From JAXLSZ01 sp046330315 (GTDB taxonomy: Bacteria > Actinomycetota > Thermoleophilia > Solirubrobacterales > 70-9): a DNA stretch of 64,000 bases. The position numbers and the translations under genes were made by a program. How positions within the stretch are numbered: position 1 is the first letter of the stretch; the number at the start of each line of letters is the position of its first letter. Positions 41,686-50,570 of this stretch are shown one piece after another. A model generated the notes under the pieces. It was given only the letters and a program-made list of their open reading frames with translations, did not search any database and had not been told where the DNA came from. The stretch is taken from positions 180,387 to 244,386 of the forward strand of contig JAXLSZ010000010.1 of assembly GCA_046330315.1 (NCBI GenBank). The letters are read 5' to 3'.

Positions 41686-41719
41686 CTGCATTATAGGTCA
41701 TTTATGACCCCATTTGCAG
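41686..41719. promoter_or_regulatory. AbiEi operator 1 (34-bp near-palindrome)
   Basis: Core GGTCATTTATGACC with 6-bp arms around TT, extended outward by A/T-rich steps to CTGCA and TGCAG ends. It covers the -10 element of abiEi. The same unit is repeated 53 bp further upstream. Confidence 0.75.
41690..41695 (-). promoter_or_regulatory. Perfect -10 element of the abiE operon
   Basis: TATAAT on the minus strand, 7 nt before the ATG at 41682. It lies inside the proximal palindromic operator, so repressor binding would mask it. No ribosome-binding site, consistent with leaderless translation. Confidence 0.7.
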
Positions 41720-41738
41720 CCTTTGCAGCATCAGGATG

Positions 41739-41772
41739 CTGCATCATAGGTCATTTATGACCCTAAATGCAG
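41739..41772. promoter_or_regulatory. AbiEi operator 2 (34-bp near-palindrome)
   Basis: Second copy of the operator; the 18 bases ATAGGTCATTTATGACCC are identical in both. Centre-to-centre distance is 53 bp, close to five helical turns. A separate perfect hairpin TGCAGCAT-CAGG-ATGCTGCA lies between the copies and runs into this one. Confidence 0.75.
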
Positions 41773-41804
41773 TCCTCTAATGAACCAACGGCAAGGCGCC
41801 AGCC

Positions 41805-41895
41805 CCCCGCGCTCGGCGAGCTTCGGCAAGGCCCTGGCCGCCGCTGGCGCTTTGAGGCTGCGGAAGAGATGGGCGAGCTCGGAGGTCTCCCTCAT
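41805..41895 (-). pseudogene. istB: IstB 5' fragment
   Basis: ATG at 41895 overlaps the istA stop (ATGA). It reads MRETSELAHLFRSLKAPAAA then RALPKLAER, the normal N-terminus of IstB helper ATPases. Similarity is lost after about 29 codons and the Walker motifs are missing. The break lies within about 35 bp of AbiEi operator 2. Confidence 0.75.
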
Positions 41896-43103
41896 GCCGG
41901 GATCAGTTCGTCGTAGCGGGCCAGCGGGCGGATCTCGACCTCGGGCCCTGCCCGACGTCGGCGGCGCTCGCCGCGCAACCGGCCAAGGGCCTGCTGGTGG
42001 GCCGGATCGGTGAAGGTCAGCCCGCCGGCGAAGACGCGGCGGTGCCGGCAGGCAAGCTCACCGCTGTCGAGCGCGACCGCGCTGATCTCCTCCTGACCTG
42101 CACGGACCTCGACGCGGCGGCCGACGAGGCGCGGGTCGAGCGAGTAGTCGTTTCGGTCGAAGCGCAGGTAGGGCTGCGCCGGGACGCGGGCGACCCAGCG
42201 GCGGTCCGTGTCGGGCATCGGGTCCCGAAGCGGGCGCATCCGCTCGTGCTCGGCGGCGAGGCGCTCGCAGACGATCGCCCGCGTCGTCCGGTGCCGGCGC
42301 TCGTTGATCCGCTCCGACCAGCGGTCGAGCTGGTCCTGGAAGTCGAGATGGTTGGCGAAGCGCCGCCCGGCCTCGAAGTTGCCGTGGAGGAAGCGATGGC
42401 TTCGCTCCAGCGCTCCCTTGGCCTGGCAGTCGCCGGCATCGAGGATGATCCAGCCGAGCGCGAGGGAGCCGCAGAAAGGCGAGGAAGGCGTCGGTTGGGC
42501 GCCCGCGCGGGGCAACCGCGCCCTCGCGGTCCCAGACCGCCTTCGCCGGCAGCGCCCCGAGCCGGGTGAGGCAGCGGCTCATCCCCCAGGCGATGTCGCA
42601 GAACTCCTTCGAGAAGACGAGGGCGCCGGCGAAGGCACGCGAGTAGGGCAGCTCGGCGGTGAGGATCCATCCGCGCCGGGTCTGGCCGTGCCCGACCAGG
42701 ATCTCGCGCCTTGGCTCGCAGAGGTCGAACTGCGCCAGCTCGCCGGGGCGGTAGACCGTGCGCTGGTGGGTGCGCGGCGGCGGTGAGAAGCGCGGGCGCA
42801 GCTCGCGCAGCAAGACGTCGAGGATCGTCTGGCCACCGTCATAGCCGAGCGCGGCGATCTCCTCGCAGATGCGCACGCCCGAGAGCGTCGGCTCCTCGGC
42901 GAGCAGGCGCTCGACCTCGGCGCGGAACGGATCGAGCTTGGAGCCCCGTCGGCGCCTGGGCCCGTAGCTGGGCGGCTGATCGGAGGCGACCGCCTTCCGA
43001 TCGTGTCGCGGGCGGCCCCGGTGCGGCGGCGGATCTCCCGCGGGCTCAGACCTTCGACGAGCGCCAACCTCCTGATCTCAGCCCATTGCTCCACTGCCAG
43101 CAC
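41892..43103 (-). pseudogene. istA: IS21-family transposase IstA, two frameshifts
   Basis: GTG at 43103 with AGGAGG 8 nt upstream reads MLAVEQWAEIRRLALVEGLS then PREIRRRTGAARDTI. Near 42998 one base is missing and the frame moves to PPSYGPRRRRGSKLDPFR...AQFDLCEP...WDREGAV. Near 42476 one base is extra (AAA) and the last frame carries CGSLALGWIILDAGDCQAKG, ALERSHRFLHGNF and the C-terminus. The order of blocks is complete: helix-turn-helix, DDE core, C-terminal beta domain. Two single-base changes therefore inactivated an otherwise full transposase. Confidence 0.82.
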
Positions 43104-43219
43104 TCGCTTCCTCCTGGATCGATCTCGTGATCGAGCCAGGGTCTGGGCCCGGCCGGACGCCCCGGCCCTGCAGCGGGTGGACCAGGTTTACACCGCTGCA
43201 GGTGGCCCAGTATTCAGGC

Positions 43220-44191
43220 GGCGCCTACAGCCGGGGTCGACTGGGTGCGCTTCCGTATCGATTGGAGCTCGACACAGCCGACCCAGGGCAGCCCGTACTC
43301 ATGGAGAAACTCGGACTACTTCTTCTCCGCTGCATCGTGCAATGCGCTGGCGCCGCTGCCCATGTTCCTCGGCGTGCCCTCCTGGGCGCGGCTGCGTCCA
43401 ACCGATGGTGCCTCACCTCCCGCTCCTTCCCAGATGAACGCCTGGAAGGCGTTCTTGCGTGCCAGCGTGGCCCGCTACGGAGTGGGTGGCAGCTTCTGGA
43501 AGGAAGGCACCGGTGCGCCGACGGCAGCGCCGTCCCGGTGCGGCCGGCCGACGCCTGGCAGATCTGGAACGAGCCCAGCAACAACGCCAGCGCCGCCTGG
43601 GGGGACGAGGCCGGCATGGCTCGAGGCTACGCCGCGCTGCTGACCGCCAGCGACGACGCCATCAAGACGTCCGCCAACCCTACAGCCCGGGTTGCCATGG
43701 CGGGCCTAGCCAAAAACGCCAACAACTTCCTCAAGTTGATGCAAGCCGATGTCCCCTCGCTCAACAGCCACTACGACGTGCTCGATCTGCACGCATATGC
43801 CAATTCCCCGACCGCGGTTCTCAATCGAGTTTCCAGCTTCCGGCAAGCCGCGGACCAGATCGGGGCCACCTCTAAGCCGATCTGGATCAGCGAAGTCGGG
43901 TGGGACAGCTGCCTCGAACCGGACCGCAACTATCCCGCCAAGTGCCAGCAGCCAAGCGGCCTGACCACCAATGCGGCCGGTCAGCGCCAGGACTTGGTCG
44001 GCATGTACAGCTTGCTGGCGAAGAACCACGCGAAGTACGACCTCGAGCGTGTCGCCTGGTACGGCTACCGCGATCCCGACCCCAAGAACGCAAACTGCTC
44101 CTTCTGTCCTGGCAGCGGGCTCTTCTATCGCGACGGAACCGCCAAACCCGCTTGGGCCGCCTACGCCGCTCTGGCGGGAGGCAAGCCCTAG
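43220..44191 (+). pseudogene. Secreted glycoside hydrolase-like protein, 5' truncated and frameshifted
   Basis: The first readable frame gives VDWVRFRIDWSSTQPTQGS and MFLGVPSWA...NAWKAFLRASVARYGVGGSFW. Near 43540 the frame shifts to AWQIWNEPSNNASAAWG, which holds the acid/base Glu of a clan A (TIM-barrel) glycosidase, and later ISEVGWDS with the nucleophile Glu. The end (GLFYRDGTAKPAWAAYAAL) is normal for GH39/GH5-like actinobacterial proteins. The N-terminus and signal peptide are lost next to the IS21 end. Natural substrate unknown. Confidence 0.7.
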
Positions 44192-44336
44192 CTGGAAGCA
44201 GCCAGTCGCTTCTCTACGCCCGAGTTCACGGCGCCTCCACCAGCGGGGGCAGCTTGTACCGCCAACCCGCGAAGCAAAGGCTCGGCTGCCGCGCCCGTCG
44301 CTCTCGGTGTCCGTGCTGCGTCGACCCGGCGCTACA

Positions 44337-45236
44337 TCAACCGTCCTCACTCGGCTTCTCTCGGTCCGCAATGCCGGGCGGGATCACCTTTCCGCGCTCG
44401 ATCTCACCCGAGAGGCGGGCCCGCTGCGCGAAGAGCCCTGGATCGAGAACCCCTGAGCCAGCCGCTCGCGAGATCGGCGTTCCGCCCGCCCCGCGCAGGA
44501 TGAAGGCGAACCCGACAGCGATCATCGCGCCGGCCAGCGGCCCGACGACGTAGACCCAGTAGTGGGCGAAGTCGCCGCTGACGAGCGCCGGGCCGAAGGA
44601 GCGCGCGGGGTTCATCGAGACGCCGCTGACCGGCGCAGCCCAGAGTCCGGCGAGGGCGATGTAGCTGCCAACGCCGAGCGCGGCGATCGCGCCAACGTTC
44701 TGGGCCGCTGAGGCGGTGCCGAGAATGACGCTCACCAGGCCCGCCGTGAGCGCGATCTCCATCAGGAGCGCCTGCCAGTTGTGGTAGCCCGGTCCCGGCA
44801 GCGTCGCCCCGAGATGCTCGACGTTTCCGAAGACCGCAAGCAGGAAGAGACAGGCCAGGGTCGCGCCGGCCAGCTGAACGATGATGTAGCCCGGAACGCG
44901 CTTCCAGGGGAAGTCACCGCGAAACGCGAAGGCGAGCGAGACCGCCGGGTTCAGGTGGGCGCCGGAGATGGCGCCCATGAAGAGGATGATCGCCAGCACC
45001 GTGAGGCCCGGCGCGACCACCGCCGACCCGAGGGCGATCTGGCCCTTGCCGACCAGAATCCCGCCGCCCGCGGCCGCCAGAACGAGGAGGAACGTCCCGA
45101 GCAGCTCCGAGAACAGCCTGCGCCACTCGAGCCGCGGGTTGTCGAAGTCGTCGCGGTCGCCGAACTCCAGCATCAGCAGGTGGTCCGACCTGCTCATAGG
45201 CTGGTGCGTCTGCCCCCTCGTCCCCGAGTCATTCAT
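44337..45236 (-). CDS. Aquaporin/glycerol facilitator family channel
   Basis: 299 aa. Six membrane segments with two half-helices carrying HLNPAVSLA and the second NPA in GVSMNPARSFGPAL; NPA boxes are both intact. The N-terminus is a charged extension of about 40 residues and the C-terminus adds about 45. GGAGGTGATCGGCG precedes the ATG. It lies 20 bp after the phosphoesterase gene on the same strand and is probably co-transcribed with it. Water or small neutral solutes pass; the exact solute cannot be read from the motifs alone. Confidence 0.9.
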   Translation of the reverse strand: MNDSGTRGQTHQPMSRSDHLLMLEFGDRDDFDNPRLEWRRLFSELLGTFLLVLAAAGGGILVGKGQIALGSAVVAPGLTVLAIILFMGAISGAHLNPAVSLAFAFRGDFPWKRVPGYIIVQLAGATLACLFLLAVFGNVEHLGATLPGPGYHNWQALLMEIALTAGLVSVILGTASAAQNVGAIAALGVGSYIALAGLWAAPVSGVSMNPARSFGPALVSGDFAHYWVYVVGPLAGAMIAVGFAFILRGAGGTPISRAAGSGVLDPGLFAQRARLSGEIERGKVIPPGIADREKPSEDG

Positions 45237-45256
45237 CGCCGATCACCTCCAGCGCT

Positions 45257-46819
45257 CTAGCCAGCCGCCGCCTGCCGCAGAGTCGGGAAGAGCTCCCCGG
45301 CGGTCTCGTGCACGATGTCCATGGCTTCGCCGCCCTTGAGCTCGGCCCCCTCGTCGAGCTCCGGCACGTCGACGCCGAGAGACTTCGCCAGTGCGAGGTA
45401 GCCATGAAGGACCGCCTTCGCGAGGACGGTAAGCGGAGCGTCGCGCGGCACGAGTGTCTCGTCGAACGCCGGCACCGGCCGCGGCACGACATCGGGCCAC
45501 TCCTCCGGGGCCCGCGGCTCCTCGCGCGTCAGCAGCGGAGCGAGGTCGGGGGCATCCGCGTCCCGGGCCGTGAGCGGCGCGCCGAGGTCCCACCGCTCGC
45601 GCATCGTCCGGATCACCGAAGTGTGGTGGTGGAGGTCGTTCACCACGGTCCGCGCGTCAATCCAGGGCGAGATCGCGATCGCCGGCAGGCGGACCCCGAG
45701 CCGGTCGAACTGGAACCCCATCTGCCCGGCCGGGCCCCTCGGGTCCGGTGGCGCCGCCGGCGGAGGGGGGACGTGGTCGTAGGTGCCGCCGTGCTCGTCG
45801 AAAACCACCATCAGCAGCGTGTTGAAGCAGTTGGAGCCCTCAGACGAAGACGACGATCGGATCGCCTCGTAGATCTTCGCCAGCAGGGTCTCCCCACCCA
45901 GCAGCGACGACGGCGCGTCGAAGGCAAAGCCCGGGAAGAGCGCCGAGATCGGCGGGTGCATGTCGTTGTGGCCGTGCCACATGTTCGGCTCGATGAAGGA
46001 GTAGGTCGGCAGCTCGCCCTTCTCCGCGTCCTCGAGGAACTGATCGGTGGAGACGAAGTGCGTCGCGAAGCGCCCGCGGAGGCGCGGTCCGTGGATCAGC
46101 CCGGTGAATGGGAGACGGCCGGGTGGGTCCACGTAGATCCGCCAGGAAAGCCCCGCAGATTCAAGCCTCTCGAACAGGGTCTCAGCGTCGTTCTTCGTCG
46201 GGAAGTTCGCGTAGGGGGCGTTGACGACGAATCCCGAAGAGCTCGCGGCGTGAAAGAAGGAGCGGTTGGTGAAGGTCTGGCTGGGGACCTCCGCGAACCA
46301 GTGGTCGAAGGTGGCAAAGCCGCGGGCGAGCGTCGAGAGGACCGGCATCTGCTCGGGGGCGTAGCCGGCCATGATCTGCGCGTACTGCTCGTAGCTCGGC
46401 TGGCGCCCCGTCTCGGCCCAGACGGCGCTGATGTAGTCGGCCACGAAGCCGTCCATACTCGGCGCTCCTGCGTCGGTCGGGGCGTTGTATGGAGCGGCCA
46501 TCTTCTCGGCCAGGGTGCCGCGGTTGCCGGGCGGATCGATCACTCCGAACAGCTGGGTGTTGACGTGCTGGTATTCCTCGCCAGGATCCGGGTTCGGGGT
46601 GTCCATGTTCTCGGCCACGCCGTAGGGCACGGACCCCTTGTCGGCGCCGTCCTCGGCCCACTCGGGGATCGGGTTGGAGAGGTCCTTTCCGATCACCCCC
46701 TCAAAGGCGGGAACCTCGCCCGGCTCGTACAGGCGCCCGAGCAGGTTGTCGAACGAGCGGTTCTCGAACATGACCACGACGACGTGGTCGAGCGCATCCG
46801 TTCGCTCCGGTCGAGGCAT
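45257..46819 (-). CDS. Phospholipase C-type phosphoesterase (PF04185 family)
   Basis: 520 aa. N-terminal HVVVVMFENRSFDNLLG is the metal-binding start of this family, which includes bacterial phospholipase C and AcpA. Further blocks: TFDHWFAEVPSQTFTNRSFFHAA, EPNMWHGHNDMHPP, VFDEHGGTYDHVPPPP and a late HHHTSVIRTM. No Tat or Sec signal is seen at the N-terminus, so a cytoplasmic or non-classically exported form is possible. TAGGGT lies 8 nt before the ATG. Followed by an aquaporin gene 20 bp on. Phosphodiester or phosphomonoester substrates are possible. Confidence 0.85.
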   Translation of the reverse strand: MPRPERTDALDHVVVVMFENRSFDNLLGRLYEPGEVPAFEGVIGKDLSNPIPEWAEDGADKGSVPYGVAENMDTPNPDPGEEYQHVNTQLFGVIDPPGNRGTLAEKMAAPYNAPTDAGAPSMDGFVADYISAVWAETGRQPSYEQYAQIMAGYAPEQMPVLSTLARGFATFDHWFAEVPSQTFTNRSFFHAASSSGFVVNAPYANFPTKNDAETLFERLESAGLSWRIYVDPPGRLPFTGLIHGPRLRGRFATHFVSTDQFLEDAEKGELPTYSFIEPNMWHGHNDMHPPISALFPGFAFDAPSSLLGGETLLAKIYEAIRSSSSSEGSNCFNTLLMVVFDEHGGTYDHVPPPPAAPPDPRGPAGQMGFQFDRLGVRLPAIAISPWIDARTVVNDLHHHTSVIRTMRERWDLGAPLTARDADAPDLAPLLTREEPRAPEEWPDVVPRPVPAFDETLVPRDAPLTVLAKAVLHGYLALAKSLGVDVPELDEGAELKGGEAMDIVHETAGELFPTLRQAAAG

Positions 46820-46827
46820 ATCGGGGC

Positions 46828-46833
46828 ACCCTA
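46828..46833 (-). promoter_or_regulatory. -10 element for a leaderless transcript (phosphoesterase)
   Basis: TAGGGT on the minus strand, 8 nt before the ATG at 46819. Confidence 0.45.
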
Positions 46834-47001
46834 GTGCCTGCGCAGTCGCCGGATCAAGTCGAATCCCTAGTGGCGCGGAAAAGCCGGCGGTACGATCCCC
46901 TCTGGTTGAGCAACGCAGGCGACACGATGTGCCATGAAAGTGCCATCAGCACTATCTGACTCACTCATGGAGATTGCAGAAACCGCATTGCTTAGCCATA
47001 A

Positions 47002-47075
<74 letters not shown>

Positions 47076-47082
47076 CTCAAGA

Positions 47083-47102
47083 CGCGGGACCACAGGCCCG
47101 CG
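47083..47102 (+). terminator. Possible hairpin terminator after tRNA-Arg
   Basis: CGCGGG (47083-47088) and CCCGCG (47097-47102) with an 8-nt loop lie 7 nt after the tRNA. There is no T run, so it is weak. Confidence 0.3.
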
Positions 47103-47116
47103 GGGCGGCCGAGCCC

Positions 47117-47254
47117 TCAATGGCGCGCGATCCCTCGGCTGACGCTCTCCGCGACGACACGCTTGGCATCCGAGCAGCTGATTCCGTACTGGATCACCTT
47201 GCGCGCCTTCGGAGCGTTCCCGCAGCTCTCTGCCAAGAAGACGCCACACCCCGG
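47117..47254 (-). other. 45-codon frame directly after the HtrA-type gene stop
   Basis: In the same frame as the protease and just after its TAG, the minus strand reads PGCGVFLAESCGNAPKARKV then IQYGISCSDAKRVVAESVSR to a TGA. The GISCSDAKRVV part looks like the end of small secreted actinobacterial proteins with paired cysteines. A TTG (within VFLAE) could start it. Probably a gene remnant beside the tRNA; a readthrough extension of the protease is less likely. Confidence 0.3.
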
Positions 47255-48433
47255 CTAATTGGTGGCCACGGGCCTGGTGCCGAGGGTGACCTCGACGACC
47301 CTTCTCTGGCCATCGCGGAGGATCGCGACCCGGACCTTGTCGCCGGGCCGGTAGGAGGAGATCTGGCGGGCGAGGTCGTCGGGCCGGATCACCGGGCGGC
47401 CGTCCACCGAGAGGATCACGTCGCCGCCGGTGGTGTAGGTGCCGGCCTGGAACTGGATCTTCTCGCTGCCGCCCTTCAGGCCGGCGTCGTCGGCGGGGCC
47501 GCCGGGGACGACCTCAGCGATCAGCCCGCCGAAGCGGGTGTCGAGGCCGAGGCGCCGGGCGAGCTGCGGGTACAGGGACTGGCTGGAGACGCCGATGTAG
47601 GCGTAGCTTGCCTCGCCGCTGTCGCGGAGCTGCGCGACCGAGCGCTTAACGGCCGAGATCGGCACCGCGAACCCGACGCCGTCGTTCGCGCCCGACTGGG
47701 TCTCGATCTGCTGGTTGATGCCGATCACCCGGGCGGCGGCGTCGAGCAGGGGGCCGCCCGAGTTCCCCGGGTTGATCGAGGCGTCGGTCTGGATCGCTCC
47801 CTCGATCTGGAACTGGGTCAGCGACTTCACCGAGCGGTCGGTGGCGGAGACGATGCCGACCGAGAGCGACTGCTGCTCCCCGAAGGGGCTGCCGATCGCC
47901 GCCACGGGCTGGCCCACCTGGAGCGCCGAGTCGTTGCCGAGGCGCAGCGGGTGCAGGTCGAGCCCCTCGGGGTCCACCTTGAGCAGGGCGACGTCGGCGA
48001 AGGGGTCGAAGCCGACGATCTCCGCGGGGACCACGTTGCGGTCGGGGAACTCGACGAAGACCCGCTCGGCCCCGGTCCGGTCGCCGCCGCTGCCCTCGGT
48101 CACCACGTGGGCGTTGGTGACGATGTGGCCTTCGGAGTCGAGCACGAAGCCTGAGCCCTCCGCCGCGGTGGCCCCGAGAAGCCCCCCGCCGCCGCCGAAG
48201 ATCGAGCGGATCGTGACCACGCCCGGGGCCGCCTGGCGGTATACCCTGGCGGCGTCGAAGCCGCGCGAGGCGGTCTGGACGACGACCTCGGTGGTCGTGG
48301 TCCTCACCGGCGTCGTGGTGGCGGCGGTCTGCCCGCCGGAGCCGTCGGACCCGCAGCCGGCAAGCACCGCCGCCGCAAGGGCGGCGGTGGCGGCGCCGGC
48401 GGCACCGCCACCGCGAAGGCGCCGGACCCTCAA
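47255..48433 (-). CDS. HtrA/DegP-like S1C protease with PDZ domain, lipoprotein
   Basis: 392 aa. Lipobox LAGCG at about residue 25, then a Thr-rich spacer. Triad: His in VTNAHVVTEG, Asp in FADVALLKVD, Ser in NPGNSGGPLL. PDZ domain about 285-385 (YIGVSSQSLYPQLARRLGL ... GGLIAEVVPGGPADDAGL). It starts within the histidine kinase stop (4-bp overlap), and kinase and regulator precede it. The order regulator-kinase-protease matches mycobacterial mprA-mprB-pepD, where the protease takes part in envelope-stress control. It should act outside the membrane on misfolded proteins. Confidence 0.9.
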   Translation of the reverse strand: MRVRRLRGGGAAGAATAALAAAVLAGCGSDGSGGQTAATTTPVRTTTTEVVVQTASRGFDAARVYRQAAPGVVTIRSIFGGGGGLLGATAAEGSGFVLDSEGHIVTNAHVVTEGSGGDRTGAERVFVEFPDRNVVPAEIVGFDPFADVALLKVDPEGLDLHPLRLGNDSALQVGQPVAAIGSPFGEQQSLSVGIVSATDRSVKSLTQFQIEGAIQTDASINPGNSGGPLLDAAARVIGINQQIETQSGANDGVGFAVPISAVKRSVAQLRDSGEASYAYIGVSSQSLYPQLARRLGLDTRFGGLIAEVVPGGPADDAGLKGGSEKIQFQAGTYTTGGDVILSVDGRPVIRPDDLARQISSYRPGDKVRVAILRDGQRRVVEVTLGTRPVATN

Positions 48434-49866
48434 GCGCCCGCCCCGATCGGCGTGGGGGCCGGGGGCGCCGCGGGGCGCCCGGCGGCCGGCGGCAGGGTCA
48501 GCGTGAAGGCCGTGAAGCCCTTGCGCGAGGTGACCGAGATGCGCCCCGCCATGCGGGTCGTCAGCTCGCGGGCGATCGCCAGGCCGAGCCCCGAGCCGCC
48601 GACGTCCTGGCCCGTGTAGAAGCGCTCGAACATCCGCTCCTGGACGCGCTTGGGTATGCCGGGCCCCTCGTCAGAGACGGTCAGCGCGGCGCGGGATTGC
48701 TCCTCGTAGGTGGTCACGGTCACCATGGTCCCCTCGGGCGTGTGCGTGAGGGCGTTGTCGAGCAGGATACGGATGATCTGCCGCGTCCGGTCGGGGTCGG
48801 CGCGGGCCAGGACCGCGGCCTCGGCGGTCCGCACCTGCAGCCGGGAGCCGTGCCGCCCGGCGGCCGGACCGAACTCGCGCGCCACCTCGCGCGCCAGCGC
48901 GTCGAGGTCGAGGTCGGCGGGGGAGACGCGCATCTCCCCGGCGTCGAGCCGGGAGAGGTCGAGCAGGTCGGCGGTCAGCTTGGTGAGCCGGTTGACCTGC
49001 TCTCGCATCGTGCGCACGAACTCGGCCCGCGCCTCGGGGTCCGGGTCCTCGTCCTCGAGCAGCTCGACGAAGCCGCCCAGGGAGAAGATCGGGGTGCGCA
49101 GCTCGTGCGAGGCGTTGGCGATGAACTGCTTGCGGGCCCTGTCGAGGTCGGCGAGGCGGCGCTGCATGTCGTTGAAGGTGAGCGCGAGCTGGCCAACCTC
49201 GTCGGAGGAGTCCACGGGGATCGGGGTGGCGAAGTCCCCGTCGGCGACCTTCCGCGCCGCGTCCTCGAGGCGGCCCAGCCGGCGCGAGAGGGCCCGCGCC
49301 GCCCAGTACCCGGCGGCGAGGGCCAGGGCGATGGCGATCGCGCCGGCGATCAGGATCTGGCGCTCGATCAGCGCCATGTTCTCGTCCACCTCGGCGAGCG
49401 ACCGCGAGAAGACGGCGATCCAGCGGGGGCTGCGGTCGGGGATCGGCAGCGCCACCTCGGCGGAGCGCTCTCCCGACACCGACTCCACGCCGGTCGCCTC
49501 GGTGCCGGTCGCGGCGGCGCTCCCGGCCGTCTCGAAGCCCGCGCTGACCGGGCCGCGCTCTCCCCGCGAGTCGGCGATGAGGGCCGTGGGGGTGCGCTTG
49601 CCGGCGCTGACCGCGAGCAGCGTCGCGCGGGCGTCTGCGTCCTGGGCGAGGCGCCGGAGAAGCGCGGCGAGGGCCGGCTCGCCGAGGTCCTTGGCCATCG
49701 CCGCATCGAGCCGCGGCCGCGTCCGGGTTGCCTCCGTCTCGAGGCTGCTCAGCTCCTGCGCGGTGAGGCTGGAGCGCAGCTGAGGGACGACGTAGAGGTA
49801 GACGAAGCCCGCGGTCCCCGCGGCGACCGCCGCGAAGAGCAGGACCAGGCGCCGGCGCAGGCTCAT
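48430..49866 (-). CDS. HAMP-domain sensor histidine kinase
   Basis: 478 aa from the ATG at 49866, which overlaps the regulator stop by 4 bp (ATGA). Two membrane segments (about 7-25 and 168-190) enclose an extracytoplasmic sensor domain of about 140 residues. HAMP follows, then the H-box FIANASHELRTPIFSLGGF, N-box IIRILLDNALTHTPEG, and the G boxes DEGPGIPK and GGSGLGLAIARE. The C-terminal tail is Ala/Pro-rich. Partner is the OmpR-type regulator upstream in the same operon; a protease gene follows. Envelope stress is the likely signal, by analogy with MprB. Confidence 0.93.
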   Translation of the reverse strand: MSLRRRLVLLFAAVAAGTAGFVYLYVVPQLRSSLTAQELSSLETEATRTRPRLDAAMAKDLGEPALAALLRRLAQDADARATLLAVSAGKRTPTALIADSRGERGPVSAGFETAGSAAATGTEATGVESVSGERSAEVALPIPDRSPRWIAVFSRSLAEVDENMALIERQILIAGAIAIALALAAGYWAARALSRRLGRLEDAARKVADGDFATPIPVDSSDEVGQLALTFNDMQRRLADLDRARKQFIANASHELRTPIFSLGGFVELLEDEDPDPEARAEFVRTMREQVNRLTKLTADLLDLSRLDAGEMRVSPADLDLDALAREVAREFGPAAGRHGSRLQVRTAEAAVLARADPDRTRQIIRILLDNALTHTPEGTMVTVTTYEEQSRAALTVSDEGPGIPKRVQERMFERFYTGQDVGGSGLGLAIARELTTRMAGRISVTSRKGFTAFTLTLPPAAGRPAAPPAPTPIGAGA

Positions 49867-50564
49867 CGGTCCTCGTCGCGGAAGCGGTAGCCGACCCCCC
49901 GCACCGTGAACAGGTACTCGGGGTCCTTGGGCTCGGCCTCGAGCTTCTCGCGCAGGTGGCGGATGTGGACGTCCACGGTGCGGGGGTCGCGGAACTCCGA
50001 GTCCCCCCAGACGCTCTCGAGCAGTCGCTCCCGGCTCAGCACGTGCCCGGGCGAGCGGGCCAGGGCGCAGAGGATCTCGAACTCGACGTAGGTGAGCCGC
50101 GCCTCCGAGCCCCGCACCCGGACGCTTCGCCGCGCCGGGTCGATCTCCAGCTCGCCGCTCGCGATCCGCTCCTCGGAGGCCTCGGGCCCCGGCATCCGGG
50201 AGCGCCGCAGGGCGGCCCTCACCCGGCTGCGGAACTCGCGCAGCGAGAAGGGCTTGGTGATGTAGTCGTCGGCCCCGGTCTCCAGGCCGGCGACCTTGTC
50301 GCCCTCGTCGCCGCGGGCGGTGAGCATGATGATCGGGACCTGGCTGCGCGCCCGCATCCGCCGGCAGACCTCCACCCCGTCGAGCCGCGGCAGCATCAGG
50401 TCGAGGATCACCAGGTCGAAGTGGGCCTCTGCGAAGCGCTCCAGGGCCTCGGCGCCGTCGCGGGCGGAGACGACCTCGTACCCGTCCTTTCGCAGCGGGT
50501 AGGTGAGCAGCGTCTGCACGGCGCTCTCGTCGTCGACCAGCAGGATCCGGGCCGAATCCTCCAC
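49863..50564 (-). CDS. OmpR/PhoB-family response regulator
   Basis: 233 aa from GTG at 50564. Receiver: ILLVDDESAVQ, phosphoacceptor in VILDLMLPRLDG, Lys in YITKPFSLREF. Winged-helix effector: LTYVEFEILCALARSPGHVLSRERLLESVWG and RTVDVHIRHLREKLE. First gene of the three-gene envelope-stress operon. TAATCT lies 6 nt before the GTG, with no Shine-Dalgarno sequence, so a leaderless mRNA is expected. It is divergent from the next membrane-protein gene, sharing a very short promoter region. Confidence 0.94.
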   Translation of the reverse strand: MEDSARILLVDDESAVQTLLTYPLRKDGYEVVSARDGAEALERFAEAHFDLVILDLMLPRLDGVEVCRRMRARSQVPIIMLTARGDEGDKVAGLETGADDYITKPFSLREFRSRVRAALRRSRMPGPEASEERIASGELEIDPARRSVRVRGSEARLTYVEFEILCALARSPGHVLSRERLLESVWGDSEFRDPRTVDVHIRHLREKLEAEPKDPEYLFTVRGVGYRFRDEDR

Positions 50565-50570
50565 ACCAGG

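Larger units (their letters stand above)
41805..43192 (-). mobile_element. IS21-family insertion sequence remnant
   Basis: Contains a three-frame istA and only the first part of istB. The probable istA-side end is at 43192, where the minus strand starts TGTAAACCTGGTCC, the TG start expected for IS21 ends. The istB side is lost at the junction with the AbiE promoter region. The element interrupts a glycoside hydrolase gene on its upstream side. Not mobile as it stands. Confidence 0.75.
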
